Assembly: GCF_020149765.1 (NCBI RefSeq)
Contig: NZ_CP083809.1
Span: 1,302,001-1,366,000 of the forward strand
Source of the DNA: Pantoea agglomerans
Lineage (GTDB): Bacteria > Pseudomonadota > Gammaproteobacteria > Enterobacterales > Enterobacteriaceae
DNA length: 64,000 nucleotides
Direction of reading: 5' to 3'
In this document: piece after piece, positions 9,798 to 20,095 of the stretch
Layout of the letters: every line of letters begins with the position of its first letter
Numbering within the stretch: the first letter of the stretch is position 1
Made by a program: the position numbers and the translations under genes
The notes under the pieces: generated by a model
The model's database searches: none
What the model was told of the DNA's origin: nothing
Seen by the model: the letters and a program-made list of their open reading frames with translations, nothing else

Positions 9798-10370
9798 TTA
9801 GTCAGCGCGGCTCATATAGCGGCGTTCAGCGATATGAATACGGATGCGATCGCCGTTGCTCAGGTATTCCGGCACCTGAATGCTCAGTCCGGTGCTCATG
9901 CCGGCGGGTTTGGTGCGCGCGCTGGCGGAGGCGCCTTTGATGCCTGGAGCGGTATCAACGATCTCCATATCCACCGTCTGCGGCAGTTCAAGCGCCAGCA
10001 CCTGGCCATCCATCGTCAGCACCTGAATGCCGGGAATGCCGCCTTCGGGAATAAACAGCAGCTCTTCTTCAATCTGATCTTTCTTGAACGAGTAGGGCGT
10101 GTAGTCCTCGTCATCCATAAAGACATATTCGTCGCCGTCAATATAAGAGAAGGTGACGCTGCGACGGCTGAGCTGGATGACGTCCAGAATATCATCACCT
10201 TTAAAACGCTCTTCCACCTTCAGCCCGGTGCGGATATCGGTAAAGCGCATTTTATACAGCGTCACGGCGCCGCGCGCGCTCGGGCTCTGAATATCGATAT
10301 CCTTAACCAGCAGCAGTTTGCCGTTCCAGCTCACCGCCATCCCTTTTTTGATCTCATTTGCTCTTGGCAT
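9798..10370 (-). CDS. yeiP: Elongation factor P-like protein YeiP
   Basis: Paralogue of EF-P, 190 residues, with a KOW-like N-terminal barrel and two OB domains; the C-terminal EF-P block is visible as [18 protein letters not shown]. The loop that in EF-P carries the modified lysine reads SPSARGA here. The EpmA/B-modified lysine is therefore absent, as is usual for YeiP. It is presumed to help ribosomes at particular stalling peptides, but its substrate sequences are unknown. It is first in a leftward yeiP-yeiR-lpxT run and divergent from yeiW. Confidence 0.95.
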   Translation of the reverse strand: MPRANEIKKGMAVSWNGKLLLVKDIDIQSPSARGAVTLYKMRFTDIRTGLKVEERFKGDDILDVIQLSRRSVTFSYIDGDEYVFMDDEDYTPYSFKKDQIEEELLFIPEGGIPGIQVLTMDGQVLALELPQTVDMEIVDTAPGIKGASASARTKPAGMSTGLSIQVPEYLSNGDRIRIHIAERRYMSRAD

Positions 10371-10530
10371 TGCAACTCTCGCTTAAAGAAGAACTCTGAT
10401 GCGCGCCACGTTACTCGCGCCGGGGTAAACAGGCAATATGGCGCCGGAAAAAATGCGCGCGATGACGCAGAGATGGCGTTCGGGTGCGGGGGCTGCTATT
10501 GTCTCGGCTCAACTCTCGCTGGAGCGCATC

Positions 10531-10794
10531 ATGCAATGCCGTAGTCAGTGCGGCGCCTGCTGTACCGCGCCGTCGATCTCCTCGCCGATCCCCGGCATGC
10601 CTCAGGGCAAACCCGCCAATACCCCTTGCGTTCAGCTTGACGCCGATCTGCGCTGCAAACTGTTCGGCTCGCCGCTGCGGCCCGCCGTCTGTGCCGGTTT
10701 ACAGCCGTCGCGCGAGATGTGCGGCACCACGCGCCATGACGCTATGGTCTATCTGCTGCAGCTGGAAGCGGACACCGCACCCTCATCGCGCTGA
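10531..10794 (+). CDS. yeiW: YkgJ-family cysteine-cluster protein YeiW
   Basis: Small protein of 87 residues beginning [11 protein letters not shown], with the CxxxCxxCC cluster typical of the YkgJ/UPF0153 family and two more cysteines near RPAVCAGLQ and EMCGTT. The cluster suggests zinc or Fe-S binding, but no function is established. I chose the ATG at 10531 because GGAG lies 8 bases upstream and homologues start there. The frame itself is open further upstream. It is divergent from yeiP and upstream of fruB, where E. coli also has yeiW; E. coli setB is missing from the gap. Confidence 0.9.
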   Translation: MQCRSQCGACCTAPSISSPIPGMPQGKPANTPCVQLDADLRCKLFGSPLRPAVCAGLQPSREMCGTTRHDAMVYLLQLEADTAPSSR

Positions 10795-10958
10795 CGCTGC
10801 TGACGCAGGCAGGGCCTCCTGACATGCTGTTACAGCACGGCGTTCAGCGCCCTGAGGATATTCTTACTCTCTCAGTTATGAAGTGTGCGTAACGTCAAAA
10901 ATCTGCTACGCATTTTACGCATTTTCTTGCATGGCCTGGTGCGCTGTACCAGACTCCT

Positions 10959-10970
10959 TGAAACGTTTCA
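10959..10970. promoter_or_regulatory. Cra (FruR) operator 1 of fruBKA
   Basis: TGAAACGTTTCA, a perfect 12-bp palindrome matching the Cra consensus, lies about 90 bases upstream of fruB. Cra represses fruBKA until fructose-1-phosphate is made. Confidence 0.88.
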
Positions 10971-11025
10971 GCGGGGCAGGCCCGCGCTCTGCGCAGCGTC
11001 GCCGCGCTTTAAACGGCCATCAGGC

Positions 11026-11037
11026 TGAAACGATTCA
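11026..11037. promoter_or_regulatory. Cra (FruR) operator 2 of fruBKA
   Basis: TGAAACGATTCA, one step from the palindromic Cra consensus, ends 22 bases before the fruB ATG. The two-operator arrangement, with centres 67 bp apart, resembles E. coli fruB. Confidence 0.85.
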
Positions 11038-11059
11038 ATTTCAGTAAGCGAGGAGAAAT

Positions 11060-12190
11060 ATGTTCCAGCTCGAATTGCAGGCCATCCACACCGGAGCCAG
11101 TGCACAAAACAAAGAAGAGGCGATCCGTCAGGTCGCGGCGGCGCTGACCGCAGCGGGCAACGTGGCGGAAGGCTACGTCGACGGCATGCTGGCGCGTGAG
11201 CAGCAGACCTCAACTTTTCTGGGCAACGGCATCGCTATCCCGCACGGCACCACCGATACGCGCGACCTGGTGCAGAAAACCGGCGTGCAGGTGTTTCAGT
11301 TTCCGCAGGGCGTCGCCTGGGGCGAAGATCAGACCGCGTTTGTCGCGATCGGTATCGCAGCGAAATCTGACGAGCACCTGGCGCTGCTGCGTCAGCTGAC
11401 GCACGTGCTGAGCGACGACAGCGTCGCTGAACAGCTGAAAACCGCCTCGGCGGAAGATCTGCGCGCGCTGCTGATGGGCGAAAAACAGGCGGCCGAATTC
11501 AGTTTCGACACCTCGCTGATTACCTTAGACGTCGCCGCCAGCGACCTGATGACGCTGCAGGCGCTGAATGCCGGCCGTCTGCAGGCCGCGGGCGCGGTAG
11601 ACGCCAGCTTTGTCGCCGACGTGGTGGCCGCGACGCCGCTGAGTCTGGGACAGGGCATCTGGCTGAGCGACAGCAGCCGCGGCAACCTGCGCAGCGCGGT
11701 CGCGGTCAGCCGCGCCGCCACGCCGGGTGAACATCAGGGCGAAAAAGTAGCGCTGCTGGTGACGGTATCCGCCGTCGACGAGCGACCGATGGAGGTGCTG
11801 AGCTATCTCAGCACGCTGCTGCTGAACGGCAAGGCGGATCGCCTGCTGAAGGCGGACGCGGCGGGCGTCTACGCGCTGCTGACCAGCGAAGTGGACGAGC
11901 AGGCCGAGGTGCTGAGCGCAGAGTTCACCATTCGCAACGAGCACGGGCTGCACGCCCGTCCCGGCACGGCGCTGGTCAGCGTCATCAAACAGTTTAACAG
12001 CGATATTACCGTCACTAACCTCGACGGCAGCGGCAAGCCAGCCAACGGCCGTAGCCTGATGAAAGTGGTGGCGCTGGGCGTGAAGAAGGGCCATCGCCTG
12101 CGCTTTACCGCCAGCGGCGAAGATGCGCAGCAGGCGCTGAACGCCATAGAAGAGGCGATTAATTCGGGGCTGGGCGAGGGAGTAGCATGA
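11060..12190 (+). CDS. fruB: Fructose PTS diphosphoryl transfer protein (EIIA-FPr)
   Basis: Cytoplasmic phosphocarrier that passes phosphate from Enzyme I to the fructose permease FruA. The 376-residue protein joins an EIIA-Fru domain (active H62 in IPHGTTD), a central linker module (about 150-280) and a C-terminal HPr-like domain (active H298 in GLHARPGTA). AGGAG lies just before the ATG. The stop overlaps the fruK start by four bases (ATGA), indicating coupled translation. Two Cra operators lie upstream. Confidence 0.97.
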   Translation: MFQLELQAIHTGASAQNKEEAIRQVAAALTAAGNVAEGYVDGMLAREQQTSTFLGNGIAIPHGTTDTRDLVQKTGVQVFQFPQGVAWGEDQTAFVAIGIAAKSDEHLALLRQLTHVLSDDSVAEQLKTASAEDLRALLMGEKQAAEFSFDTSLITLDVAASDLMTLQALNAGRLQAAGAVDASFVADVVAATPLSLGQGIWLSDSSRGNLRSAVAVSRAATPGEHQGEKVALLVTVSAVDERPMEVLSYLSTLLLNGKADRLLKADAAGVYALLTSEVDEQAEVLSAEFTIRNEHGLHARPGTALVSVIKQFNSDITVTNLDGSGKPANGRSLMKVVALGVKKGHRLRFTASGEDAQQALNAIEEAINSGLGEGVA

Positions 12191-13125
12191 GCAGACGCGT
12201 CGCAACTATTACGCTAAACCCCGCCTACGACCTGGTGGGCTTCGTTCCAGAGATCGAGCGCGGCGAGGTTAACCTGGTAAAAACCACCGGCCTGCATGCG
12301 GCCGGCAAAGGCATTAACGTGGCGAAGGTGCTGAAAGATCTCGGCATCGACGTTACGGTGGGCGGCTTCCTTGGCAAAGAGAATCAGGACGGCTTTCAGC
12401 AGCTGTTCAGCGAGCTGGGCATCGCCAACCGTTTCCAGGTGGTACCGGGCCGCACGCGCATTAACGTCAAGCTCACCGAGCAGAACAACGACGTAACCGA
12501 TCTTAACTTCTCCGGCTTTGACGTAAGCCAGCAGGACTGGGATCGCTTCACCAGCGATTCCCTGACCTGGCTCGGCCAGTTCGACATGGTGTGCGTCAGC
12601 GGCAGCCTGCCGTCGGGCGTGCAGCCGGAAGCCTTTACCCGCTGGATGAGCGACCTGCGCACCCACTGCCCCTGCATTATTTTCGACAGCAGCCGCGAAG
12701 CGCTGGTGGCGGGCCTGAAGGCCGCGCCCTGGCTGGTGAAGCCAAACCGTCGCGAGCTGGAGATCTGGGCCGGACGTACGCTGCCGACGCTGCAGGATGT
12801 GATTGGCGCGGCGCATGAGCTGCGCGAGCAGGGCATCGCCCATGTCGTAATTTCGCTGGGCGCGGAGGGCGCGCTCTGGGTCAACGCCTCAGGCGAATGG
12901 ATCGCCAGACCGCCGGTGTGCGAAGTGGTCAGCACCGTGGGGGCGGGGGACTCGATGGTCGGCGGCCTGATTTACGGCCTGCTGATGCGCGAATCCAGTG
13001 AACACACGCTGCGTCTTGCGACGGCGGTGGCGGCGATGGCCGTTAGCCAGAGCAACGTTGGCGTAACCGATCGTACCCAGTTGGCCGCGATGATGGCGCG
13101 CGTCGACTTACAACCCGTTAACTGA
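12187..13125 (+). CDS. fruK: 1-phosphofructokinase
   Basis: PfkB-family kinase (312 residues) that converts fructose-1-phosphate, made by FruA, into fructose-1,6-bisphosphate. PfkB signatures are visible: the N-terminal [14 protein letters not shown] and the C-terminal [12 protein letters not shown], which contains the catalytic aspartate. It overlaps fruB by 4 bases and is followed by fruA after 16 bases. The product order (carrier, kinase, permease) is the standard enteric operon. Confidence 0.97.
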   Translation: MSRRVATITLNPAYDLVGFVPEIERGEVNLVKTTGLHAAGKGINVAKVLKDLGIDVTVGGFLGKENQDGFQQLFSELGIANRFQVVPGRTRINVKLTEQNNDVTDLNFSGFDVSQQDWDRFTSDSLTWLGQFDMVCVSGSLPSGVQPEAFTRWMSDLRTHCPCIIFDSSREALVAGLKAAPWLVKPNRRELEIWAGRTLPTLQDVIGAAHELREQGIAHVVISLGAEGALWVNASGEWIARPPVCEVVSTVGAGDSMVGGLIYGLLMRESSEHTLRLATAVAAMAVSQSNVGVTDRTQLAAMMARVDLQPVN

Positions 13126-13141
13126 CAGCAGGAGAGCGATA

Positions 13142-14833
13142 ATGAAAACGCTGCTGATAAAAGATCCTTCAACTGGCCAGGCCTCGGCCTGGATGGCGCA
13201 ACAGCGTCTGGCTGCCGCTGCGGCGCAGGCTGGCTTTACCCTTACCGATAATCCGGCGGAAGCGGAGCTGGCGATCGTCCTCGGCCACGCGCTGCCGAAC
13301 GACGCCGCCCTGAACGGCAAATCTGTCTGGCTGGGCGATGTACAGCAGGCGGTACGTGCGCCTGAGCAGTTCCTCGCGCAGGTGAAAGCGGAAGCGAAAC
13401 CCTGGCAGCCAGCCGCGGTCGAGGCTGCACCTGCCGCCGCGCAGGCCAGCGCGCAAAAACGTATCGTTGCGGTTACCGCCTGTCCCACCGGCGTAGCGCA
13501 CACCTTTATGGCTGCCGAGGCGATCCAGGCAGAGGCGACCAAACGCGGCTGGTGGGTGAAAGTGGAAACCCGCGGCTCCGTTGGCGCAGGCAATGCGATT
13601 ACCCCGGAAGAGGTGGCGGCTGCCGATCTGGTGATCGTGGCGGCGGATATTGAGGTTGACCTGGCGAAGTTCGCCGGTAAGCCGATGTACCGCACCTCAA
13701 CCGGTCTGGCGCTGAAGAAAACCGCGCAGGAGCTGGATAAGGCGGTGGCTGAAGCCCGGCCTTACAAAGCTGCTGGCGGCCAGAGCGGCGAGCCGCAGGA
13801 CGAGAAAAAAGAGAAAGCGGGCGCGTACCGTCACCTGTTGACCGGCGTCTCCTATATGCTGCCGATGGTGGTGGCGGGCGGTCTGAGCATTGCGCTCTCC
13901 TTCGCCTTCGGCATTACCGCCTTTAAAGAGCCGGGCACCCTGGCGGCGGCGCTGATGCAGATCGGTGGCGGCAGCGCCTTTGCGCTGATGGTGCCGGTGC
14001 TGGCGGGCTTTATTGCGTTCTCAATTGCCGATCGTCCGGGCCTGACGCCGGGCCTGATTGGCGGCATGATCGCCACCAGCATTAACGCTGGCTTTCTCGG
14101 CGGCATTATCGCCGGTTTTATCGCCGGCTATGCGGCGAAGCTGATCAGCGGCAAGCTTAAGCTGCCGCAGAGTATGGAAGCGCTGAAGCCTATTTTGATT
14201 ATCCCGCTGGTTGCCAGCCTGATCACCGGCCTGCTGATGATCTACGTGGTGGGTAAACCGGTCGCCGCTATTATGACCGGCCTGACCGCCTGGCTGTCGA
14301 ATATGGGCACGGCAAATGCGGTGCTGCTGGGCGCAATCCTGGGCGGCATGATGTGTACCGATATGGGCGGCCCGGTGAATAAAGTGGCATACGCCTTCGG
14401 CGTCGGCCTGCTGAGTTCGCAGACCTACGCGCCGATGGCGGCGATTATGGCGGCGGGCATGGTGCCACCGCTGGCGATGGGCGTTGCGACGCTGGTGGCG
14501 CGCCGTAAGTTCAATAAAGGTCAGCAGGAGGGAGGCAAAGCGGCGCTGGTGCTGGGTCTCTGCTTTATCTCCGAGGGGGCGATTCCGTTTGCGGCGCGCG
14601 ACCCGATGCGCGTGCTGCCGTGCTGTATCGTCGGTGGCGCACTGACCGGCGCTATCTCTATGTATATCGGCGCGAAGCTGATGGCGCCGCACGGCGGCCT
14701 GTTCGTACTGCTTATTCCTGGCGCGATTACGCCGGTGCTGGGCTACCTGGTATCGATTATCGTCGGCACGGCGGTGGCGGGCCTGGGTTACGCCATCCTG
14801 AAACGCCCGGAAGAGGAGCTAGCGAAAGCCTGA
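13142..14833 (+). CDS. fruA: Fructose PTS permease, EIIB'BC
   Basis: Inner-membrane fructose transporter that phosphorylates its substrate to fructose-1-phosphate. The 563 residues comprise a degenerate EIIB' module (1-90), an active EIIB domain with phosphocysteine C114 in VTACPTGVAHT, a charged linker near 215-225, and the EIIC membrane domain with conserved GGMMCTDMGGPVNK and EGAIPFAARDP. It is the last gene of the operon. About 55 bases past its stop lies a palindromic repeat element, then a stem-loop terminator. Confidence 0.97.
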   Translation: MKTLLIKDPSTGQASAWMAQQRLAAAAAQAGFTLTDNPAEAELAIVLGHALPNDAALNGKSVWLGDVQQAVRAPEQFLAQVKAEAKPWQPAAVEAAPAAAQASAQKRIVAVTACPTGVAHTFMAAEAIQAEATKRGWWVKVETRGSVGAGNAITPEEVAAADLVIVAADIEVDLAKFAGKPMYRTSTGLALKKTAQELDKAVAEARPYKAAGGQSGEPQDEKKEKAGAYRHLLTGVSYMLPMVVAGGLSIALSFAFGITAFKEPGTLAAALMQIGGGSAFALMVPVLAGFIAFSIADRPGLTPGLIGGMIATSINAGFLGGIIAGFIAGYAAKLISGKLKLPQSMEALKPILIIPLVASLITGLLMIYVVGKPVAAIMTGLTAWLSNMGTANAVLLGAILGGMMCTDMGGPVNKVAYAFGVGLLSSQTYAPMAAIMAAGMVPPLAMGVATLVARRKFNKGQQEGGKAALVLGLCFISEGAIPFAARDPMRVLPCCIVGGALTGAISMYIGAKLMAPHGGLFVLLIPGAITPVLGYLVSIIVGTAVAGLGYAILKRPEEELAKA

Positions 14834-14887
14834 TCCTTGGTGCGGGGCGTCTGCAGACTCCCTACAGCGGCTGAGTAGTTTATAAAG

Positions 14888-14993
14888 CAGGTGACAGGGA
14901 CCGAAGAGCAAAGCGTCCCGCGACAAGGATGTCGCGGGCCGAGCTGGCAGGGATGCCGTTTTTTGCGTCTTTGCGATCGGGCCCTGTCACCTG
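14888..14993 (+). repeat. Palindromic repeat element, copy 1 (3' of fruA)
   Basis: A 106-bp element bounded by perfect 12-bp inverted ends (CAGGTGACAGGG at 14888-14899, CCCTGTCACCTG at 14982-14993). Inside lies a perfect 9-bp hairpin, CCCGCGACA with TGTCGCGGG (14917-14925/14930-14938, loop AGGA). Adjacent to the ends are the family blocks GACCGAAGAGCAAAGCG and CTTTGCGATCGGG. The same blocks recur at 38617-38716 and, expanded, at 27039-27222. It contains no reading frame. Confidence 0.85.
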
Positions 14994-15020
14994 CGATGAG
15001 CACAGCATTAACAACGATAA

Positions 15021-15043
15021 GGGAGCCATGTGGCTCCCTCTTT
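15021..15043. terminator. Stem-loop between convergent fruA and nfo
   Basis: GGGAGCC (15021-15027) pairs with GGCTCCC (15032-15038), followed on the plus strand by TCTTTTAGTTTTT. It can terminate fruBKA from the left and may serve nfo from the right. Confidence 0.75.
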
Positions 15044-15888
15044 TAGTTTTTCTGCTCTGCTTTCAGCCAGGCGATCTCATCTTTCCAGATATCCGGATTA
15101 ATGGTCTCCAGAATCAGCGGGATACCATCAAAGCGCGCATCCTTCATCAGCCAGCTAAAGGCCGTTTTGCCGATATTGCCTTCGCCCAGGCTGTGGTGAC
15201 GATCGACCCGGCTGCCGAAGGCGCTCTTGGCGTCGTTAAGGTGCATGCCGCGCAGATACTGGAAGCCGACGATGCGCTCGAACTCGGCGAAGGTCTCTTC
15301 GCACGCCGCTTCGGTACGCAGATCGTAGCCGCCGGCAAAGGCATGGCAGGTATCAATACAGACGCCGACGCGGGATTTATCCTCAACGTGCTCGATAATC
15401 GTCGCCAGATGTTCAAAGCGGAAGCCAAGGTTACTGCCCTGACCGGCGGTGTTCTCAATCACCGCCACCACCTGTGACGTTTTATCCAGCGCGATATTGA
15501 CCGACTCGGCGATGCGCTTCAGGCACGCCTCTTCCTCGATCTGACTCAGATGGCTGCCCGGATGGAAGTTGAGCAGCGTTAGGCCCAGCTGCTCGGCGCG
15601 CTGCATCTCGTCGATAAAGGCGGCGCGCGACTTTTCCAGCGCATCCATAACTGGATGACCAAGGTTAATCAGAAAGCTGTCGTGCGGCAGGATCTGATGC
15701 GGGCCAAAGTGGTATTTCTCGCAGGCGGATTTGAACGCGTCGATGGTGGCGCCTGAAAGCGGCGCCGCCTTCCACTGCCGCTGATTTTTGGTAAACAGGG
15801 CAAACGCGGTCGCTTCCAGTTCATGGGCACGAATCACTGCCTGCTCTACGCCGCCAGCCGCGCTGACGTGGGCGCCGATATATTTCAT
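15043..15888 (-). CDS. nfo: Endonuclease IV
   Basis: Zinc-dependent AP endonuclease of base-excision repair (281 residues), cutting 5' of abasic sites and oxidised ends. Family blocks are [17 protein letters not shown] at the start, [42 protein letters not shown] and [10 protein letters not shown]; these supply the His/Asp/Glu metal ligands. Length is close to E. coli Nfo (285). In E. coli nfo belongs to the SoxRS regulon; I did not identify a soxbox. yeiH ends 40 bases upstream on the same strand. Confidence 0.97.
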   Translation of the reverse strand: MKYIGAHVSAAGGVEQAVIRAHELEATAFALFTKNQRQWKAAPLSGATIDAFKSACEKYHFGPHQILPHDSFLINLGHPVMDALEKSRAAFIDEMQRAEQLGLTLLNFHPGSHLSQIEEEACLKRIAESVNIALDKTSQVVAVIENTAGQGSNLGFRFEHLATIIEHVEDKSRVGVCIDTCHAFAGGYDLRTEAACEETFAEFERIVGFQYLRGMHLNDAKSAFGSRVDRHHSLGEGNIGKTAFSWLMKDARFDGIPLILETINPDIWKDEIAWLKAEQKN

Positions 15889-15928
15889 GCCGCTTCTCCT
15901 GAAAAGGCCGACTAAAAAGAAGCCCGCA

Positions 15929-16999
15929 TCATACCTGATGCGCCAGACCCATGAAATGCTGCGTCAGCAGATTGATGGCGCCGCCGCCGACGATCAGCCA
16001 GATAAAGACCATCAGCCCCAGCAGCAGCGGTTTTGCGCCTGCCTGACGCAGCGCGCCGAAGCGCGTGGTAAGGCCGAGCGCCGCCATCGCCATCGCCAGC
16101 AGCAGGTTAGCGACCTGATTAATCGAGGCGACCCAGGCGGCCGGCAGCAGATGCAGCGAGTTAAACAGCGCCACGCCGATAAAGCCGAGCGCGAACCAGG
16201 GGAAGGCGATGCCCCGGCGCGCCGGCTGCTGCGGCGCGCGGCGCAGCCAGCCGCTCAGGCAGAGCAGAAAGGGCGCCAGCATCATGACGCGCAGCATTTT
16301 CGCGATCACCGCGCTGTTCTCCGCCTCTGGGCCTACCGCATGACCGGCCGCCACCACCTGCGCCACCTCATGGATGGTGGAGCCGGTAAAGATGCCGTAC
16401 TGCGCCATGCTCAGCGCCGGGAAATAGCGCTGTGCCAGCAGCCAGAGCGGGGGATAGATCAGGATCGCCAGGGTGCCGAACAGCACCACGGTCGCCACCG
16501 CCACCGCGACCTTCGACGGCGAGGCCTTTACCACCGGCTCGGTGGCGAGCACCGCCGCCGCGCCGCAGATGCTGCTGCCCGCGCCGATTAGCCAGACCGT
16601 TTCGCGGTCGAGCTTCAGCAGCCTGATGCCCAGCAGGCAGGTAATAAAGAAGGTGGAGCTCAGCGTCAGCAGGTCGATCAGCACGCCGCTCAGGCCAACC
16701 TCGGCGATCTGCTGCAGCGTAATGCGAAAGCCGAACAGAATAATGCCGAGGCGCAGCAGTTTCTGCTTCGCCAGCAGCACGCCCGCGTCGCACGGAGCGG
16801 CTACGGAAGGGTAAAGGGTGTTGCCGACCAGAATGCCGAGCATAATCGCCAGCGTCAGCGCGCCGAGGCCCAGTTCAGCAACCTGCGGGCGCTGCGCCAG
16901 CCAGGCCGCGCCGCCGGCAATGGCGGCGGTCAGCAGCAAACCCGGAAAACGGTGTTGAATAAAATCGGGAAGTCGGGGAAAACTTAGCTCTGCCATCAT
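15929..16999 (-). CDS. yeiH: UPF0324 inner-membrane protein YeiH
   Basis: Polytopic membrane protein of about 355 residues, the UPF0324 (YeiH/YadS-type) family. It has around ten hydrophobic segments and the conserved [23 protein letters not shown] and [14 protein letters not shown] blocks. Relatives are annotated as putative sulfate or anion exporters, but function is unproven. An AAGGAG precedes two adjacent ATGs (16999 and 16996); the second has better spacing. A longer TTG-initiated frame to 17020 is unlikely. It is divergent from the DUF1232 gene and close to yeiE, its known neighbour in E. coli. Confidence 0.9.
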   Translation of the reverse strand: MMAELSFPRLPDFIQHRFPGLLLTAAIAGGAAWLAQRPQVAELGLGALTLAIMLGILVGNTLYPSVAAPCDAGVLLAKQKLLRLGIILFGFRITLQQIAEVGLSGVLIDLLTLSSTFFITCLLGIRLLKLDRETVWLIGAGSSICGAAAVLATEPVVKASPSKVAVAVATVVLFGTLAILIYPPLWLLAQRYFPALSMAQYGIFTGSTIHEVAQVVAAGHAVGPEAENSAVIAKMLRVMMLAPFLLCLSGWLRRAPQQPARRGIAFPWFALGFIGVALFNSLHLLPAAWVASINQVANLLLAMAMAALGLTTRFGALRQAGAKPLLLGLMVFIWLIVGGGAINLLTQHFMGLAHQV

Positions 17000-17097
17000 C
17001 TGCTCCTTAGGTTCAGGCAAAGCATGCGCCGCGCTGGCTTAAAAGTGAAATTGATAATATATTTATAATTAACCAGATAAAACGATAAGGCCGAAAG

Positions 17098-17478
17098 ATG
17101 TTATTTGGACGTTTACGCCGCTGGGCCGCCCTGATTAAAAAGGATGTGCTGACGCTGTGGTTCGCCTGCCGCGACCCGCGCACGCCCTGGTGGTTCAAGC
17201 TGCTGGCATTTGGGCTGGTTGCCTATGCGCTTAGCCCCATCGATCTGATCCCCGACTTCATCCCCATCATCGGCCTGCTGGACGATGCGATAATCATTCC
17301 GCTCGGCGTGCTGATCCTGCTGCGCCTGCTGCCGCGCGACGTGCGTATCAGCAGCGCGGAGCGCGCTGAAGTACAGCGCGCGCGCGGCAAGAAGGTGGTC
17401 AGCGGCTTTGGCCTGGTGCTGATGGTGCTGATCTGGCTGGGAGTGCTCTACTACCTCATTCAGCGCTACGCAATGTAA
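17098..17478 (+). CDS. DUF1232 (YkvA-like) small membrane protein
   Basis: 126-residue protein with the DUF1232 core YALSPIDLIPDFIPIIGLLDD at about 44-64, a hydrophobic segment running on to about residue 80, and a C-terminal membrane helix at about 101-120. The N-terminus is basic. No biochemical role is established for the family. It sits 10 bases upstream of yeiE on the same strand, so co-transcription is likely, and is divergent from yeiH. Confidence 0.85.
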   Translation: MLFGRLRRWAALIKKDVLTLWFACRDPRTPWWFKLLAFGLVAYALSPIDLIPDFIPIIGLLDDAIIIPLGVLILLRLLPRDVRISSAERAEVQRARGKKVVSGFGLVLMVLIWLGVLYYLIQRYAM

Positions 17479-17487
17479 GGAGACCCC

Positions 17488-18354
17488 ATGCATATCACGC
17501 TGCGGCAGATAGAAGTGTTTACCGAAGTGCTGAAAAGCGGCTCGACCACGCAGGCCTCGCAGGTGCTGGCGCTTTCGCAGTCGGCGGTGAGCGCTGCGCT
17601 GGCGGATCTGGAAGGCCAGCTGGGCGTACAGCTGTTCGACCGGGTCGGCAAGCGGCTGGTGCTGAACGAACACGGCCGCCTGCTCTATCCGCGCGCCATC
17701 GGCCTGCTGGAGCAGGCGGGCGAAATCGAACAGCTATTTAAAGAGGACAACGGTGCCATCCGTATCTACGCCAGCAGCACCATCGGCAACTATCTGCTGC
17801 CGGGTATGATCGCCGCCTATCGCCGCGACTTTCCCGGCCTGCCGCTGGAGCTGAGCGTCGGCAACAGCCAGGATGTTATCAACGCGGTGGCGGATTTCCG
17901 CGTCGACGTCGGCCTGATTGAAGGGCCGTGCCATATGACTGAACTGGTGAGCGATGCCTGGCTGGAGGATGAGCTGGTGGTGTTCGCCGCGCCCGATGCG
18001 GAGATTGCGCGCCAGCCGGTGACGCTGGAGAGCCTCGGCAACGCCCCGTGGATCCTGCGCGAGCGCGGCTCCGGCACGCGCGAAATCGTCGACTATCTGC
18101 TGCTCTCGCACCTGCCCGCTTTTCAGCTCGGCATGGAGCTGGGCAATTCCGAGGCGATCAAGCATGCGGTGCGGCACAATATGGGCATCAGCTGCCTGTC
18201 GCGGCGCGTCATCGCCGATCTGCTGGAGGCGGGCACCCTGGTCGAGCTGACGATTCCGCTGCCGCGCCTGACGCGCACTCTGTACCGTATTCATCATCGC
18301 CAGAAGCACCTTTCCCGGGCGCTTGACCGCTTTCTCTCCTACTGCCGCGAGTAG
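17488..18354 (+). CDS. yeiE: LysR-type regulator YeiE
   Basis: LysR-family regulator of 288 residues. The N-terminal winged helix-turn-helix (about 1-60) includes [25 protein letters not shown], followed by a periplasmic-binding-protein-like effector domain. It lies next to yeiH and lysP as in E. coli. YeiE has been linked to lysP activation, and in other enterics to iron or sulfite responses. Which holds here cannot be told from sequence. It starts 10 bases after the DUF1232 gene. Confidence 0.93.
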   Translation: MHITLRQIEVFTEVLKSGSTTQASQVLALSQSAVSAALADLEGQLGVQLFDRVGKRLVLNEHGRLLYPRAIGLLEQAGEIEQLFKEDNGAIRIYASSTIGNYLLPGMIAAYRRDFPGLPLELSVGNSQDVINAVADFRVDVGLIEGPCHMTELVSDAWLEDELVVFAAPDAEIARQPVTLESLGNAPWILRERGSGTREIVDYLLLSHLPAFQLGMELGNSEAIKHAVRHNMGISCLSRRVIADLLEAGTLVELTIPLPRLTRTLYRIHHRQKHLSRALDRFLSYCRE

Positions 18355-18483
18355 CTGCAAAAGGTTTTTGCTTATAATTCAGCTGCAATTATGAAGGTAA
18401 CTAATAACAGGGCACCAGTGCTATACAGGGCAGGGTGAATTGCTACAATCGCGCCTCATTTTTAGCGAGCCTAGTGTTTACAC

Positions 18484-19950
18484 ATGCATAAAGACACAAA
18501 TACAACACAACAACCTGCGTTACGACGCGAGTTAAAGGCGCGTCACCTGACGATGATCGCCATCGGCGGATCGATCGGCACCGGCCTGTTCGTTGCCTCC
18601 GGCGCCACCATTTCCCAGGCGGGGCCGGGCGGTGCGCTGCTCTCCTACGCGCTGATTGGCCTGATGGTCTACTTCCTGATGACCAGCCTCGGCGAGCTGG
18701 CCGCCTTTATGCCGGTTTCCGGCTCCTTCGCCACCTACGGCGCAAAATATGTAGAAGAGGGCTTTGGTTTCGCCCTCGGCTGGAACTACTGGTACAACTG
18801 GGCGGTGACCATCGCCGTGGATCTCGTTGCCTCGCAGCTGGTGATGAACTACTGGTTTCCCGATACGCCCGGCTGGATCTGGAGCGCGCTGTTCCTCTGC
18901 CTGATGTTCCTGCTTAACTTTATTTCAGTAAAAGGCTTTGGTGAAGCGGAGTACTGGTTCTCGCTGATCAAGGTGGCGACCGTGATTATCTTTATCGTGG
19001 TTGGCGTCCTGATGATCCTCGGTATTCTGCGCGGCGGCGAGCACGCCGGCTGGCATAACTGGCAGGTCGGCGACGCGCCGTTCGCCGGCGGATTCGCGGC
19101 GATGATAGGCGTGGCGATGATCGTCGGCTTCTCTTTCCAGGGCACCGAGCTGATCGGTATCGCGGCGGGCGAGTCGGAAGATCCGGCGAAAAACATTCCG
19201 CGCGCGGTGCGCCAGGTGTTCTGGCGTATCCTGCTGTTCTATATCTTCGCGATTCTGATTATCAGCCTGATCCTGCCCTATACCGATCCGCAGCTGCTGC
19301 ACAACGACGTCACCGACATCAGCGTCAGCCCCTTTACCCTGGTGTTCCAGCATGCTGGCCTGCTTTCAGCGGCGGCGGTGATGAACGCGGTGATCCTGAC
19401 GTCGGTGCTGTCGGCGGGCAACTCCGGTATGTACGCCTCGACGCGCATGCTCTATAACCTGGCGAGTGAAGGCAAAGCGCCGCGCATTTTCGCCAGGCTG
19501 TCAAAAGGCGGCGTGCCGCGCAACGCGCTGCTGGCGACGACCGTGGTGGCGGGGCTCTGCTTTCTCACCTCGAAGTTCGGCAATCAGGAAGTCTATCTCT
19601 GGCTGCTGAATACCTCGGGCATGACCGGCTTTATTGCCTGGCTGGGCATCGCCATCAGCCACTATCGCTTCCGTCGCGGCTATATCAGGCAGGGCCACAG
19701 CCTGGACGACCTGCCGTACCGCTCGGGCTTTTTCCCGGTCGGCCCGATTTTCGCCTTCGTGCTCTGCCTGATCATCACGCTGGGCCAGAACTATCAGGCG
19801 TTCCTCAACGACAGCATCGACTGGTACGGCGTTGCCGCCACCTATATCGGTCTGCCGCTGTTTTTGCTGATCTGGATGGGCTACAAGCTGACGCGCGGCA
19901 CCCGCTTCGTGAAGTACAGCGATATGGAATTCCCGACGCATAAAGAGTGA
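18484..19950 (+). CDS. lysP: Lysine-specific permease LysP
   Basis: Amino acid/H+ symporter of the APC superfamily, 488 residues with twelve predicted membrane helices. The N-terminal LRRELKARHLTMIAIGGSIGTGLFVASG and the later GFSFQGTELIGIAAGESEDP are diagnostic for the LysP group. In E. coli LysP imports lysine and also holds the CadC sensor inactive; transcription is controlled by ArgP. A TACAAT at 18444-18449 could be a -10 element. An intrinsic terminator follows the stop. Confidence 0.95.
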   Translation: MHKDTNTTQQPALRRELKARHLTMIAIGGSIGTGLFVASGATISQAGPGGALLSYALIGLMVYFLMTSLGELAAFMPVSGSFATYGAKYVEEGFGFALGWNYWYNWAVTIAVDLVASQLVMNYWFPDTPGWIWSALFLCLMFLLNFISVKGFGEAEYWFSLIKVATVIIFIVVGVLMILGILRGGEHAGWHNWQVGDAPFAGGFAAMIGVAMIVGFSFQGTELIGIAAGESEDPAKNIPRAVRQVFWRILLFYIFAILIISLILPYTDPQLLHNDVTDISVSPFTLVFQHAGLLSAAAVMNAVILTSVLSAGNSGMYASTRMLYNLASEGKAPRIFARLSKGGVPRNALLATTVVAGLCFLTSKFGNQEVYLWLLNTSGMTGFIAWLGIAISHYRFRRGYIRQGHSLDDLPYRSGFFPVGPIFAFVLCLIITLGQNYQAFLNDSIDWYGVAATYIGLPLFLLIWMGYKLTRGTRFVKYSDMEFPTHKE

Positions 19951-19973
19951 AGCTCACCTTCGGGATAACAGTA

Positions 19974-19997
19974 AGCGCGGCCAGGCCGCGCTTTTTT
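19974..19997 (+). terminator. Rho-independent terminator of lysP
   Basis: AGCGCGGC (19974-19981) pairs with GCCGCGCT (19985-19992) and runs into a six-T tract, 24 bases past the lysP stop. Confidence 0.92.
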
Positions 19998-20028
19998 CGT
20001 TAAGGAGCCGTTTTGTTAGGTTGAAGAA

Positions 20029-20047
20029 TTGATAATTATTATCATCT
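20029..20047. promoter_or_regulatory. Fur box upstream of the iron-transport pair
   Basis: TTGATAATTATTATCATCT closely matches the 19-bp Fur consensus (GATAATGATAATCATTATC) and is centred about 58 bases before the permease ATG. Iron-repressed expression of the two following genes is expected. Confidence 0.8.
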
Positions 20048-20095
20048 GCTCTATTGTGGCAGCGTTTTCGACCGAACCTTTAACACAGGCTTTTT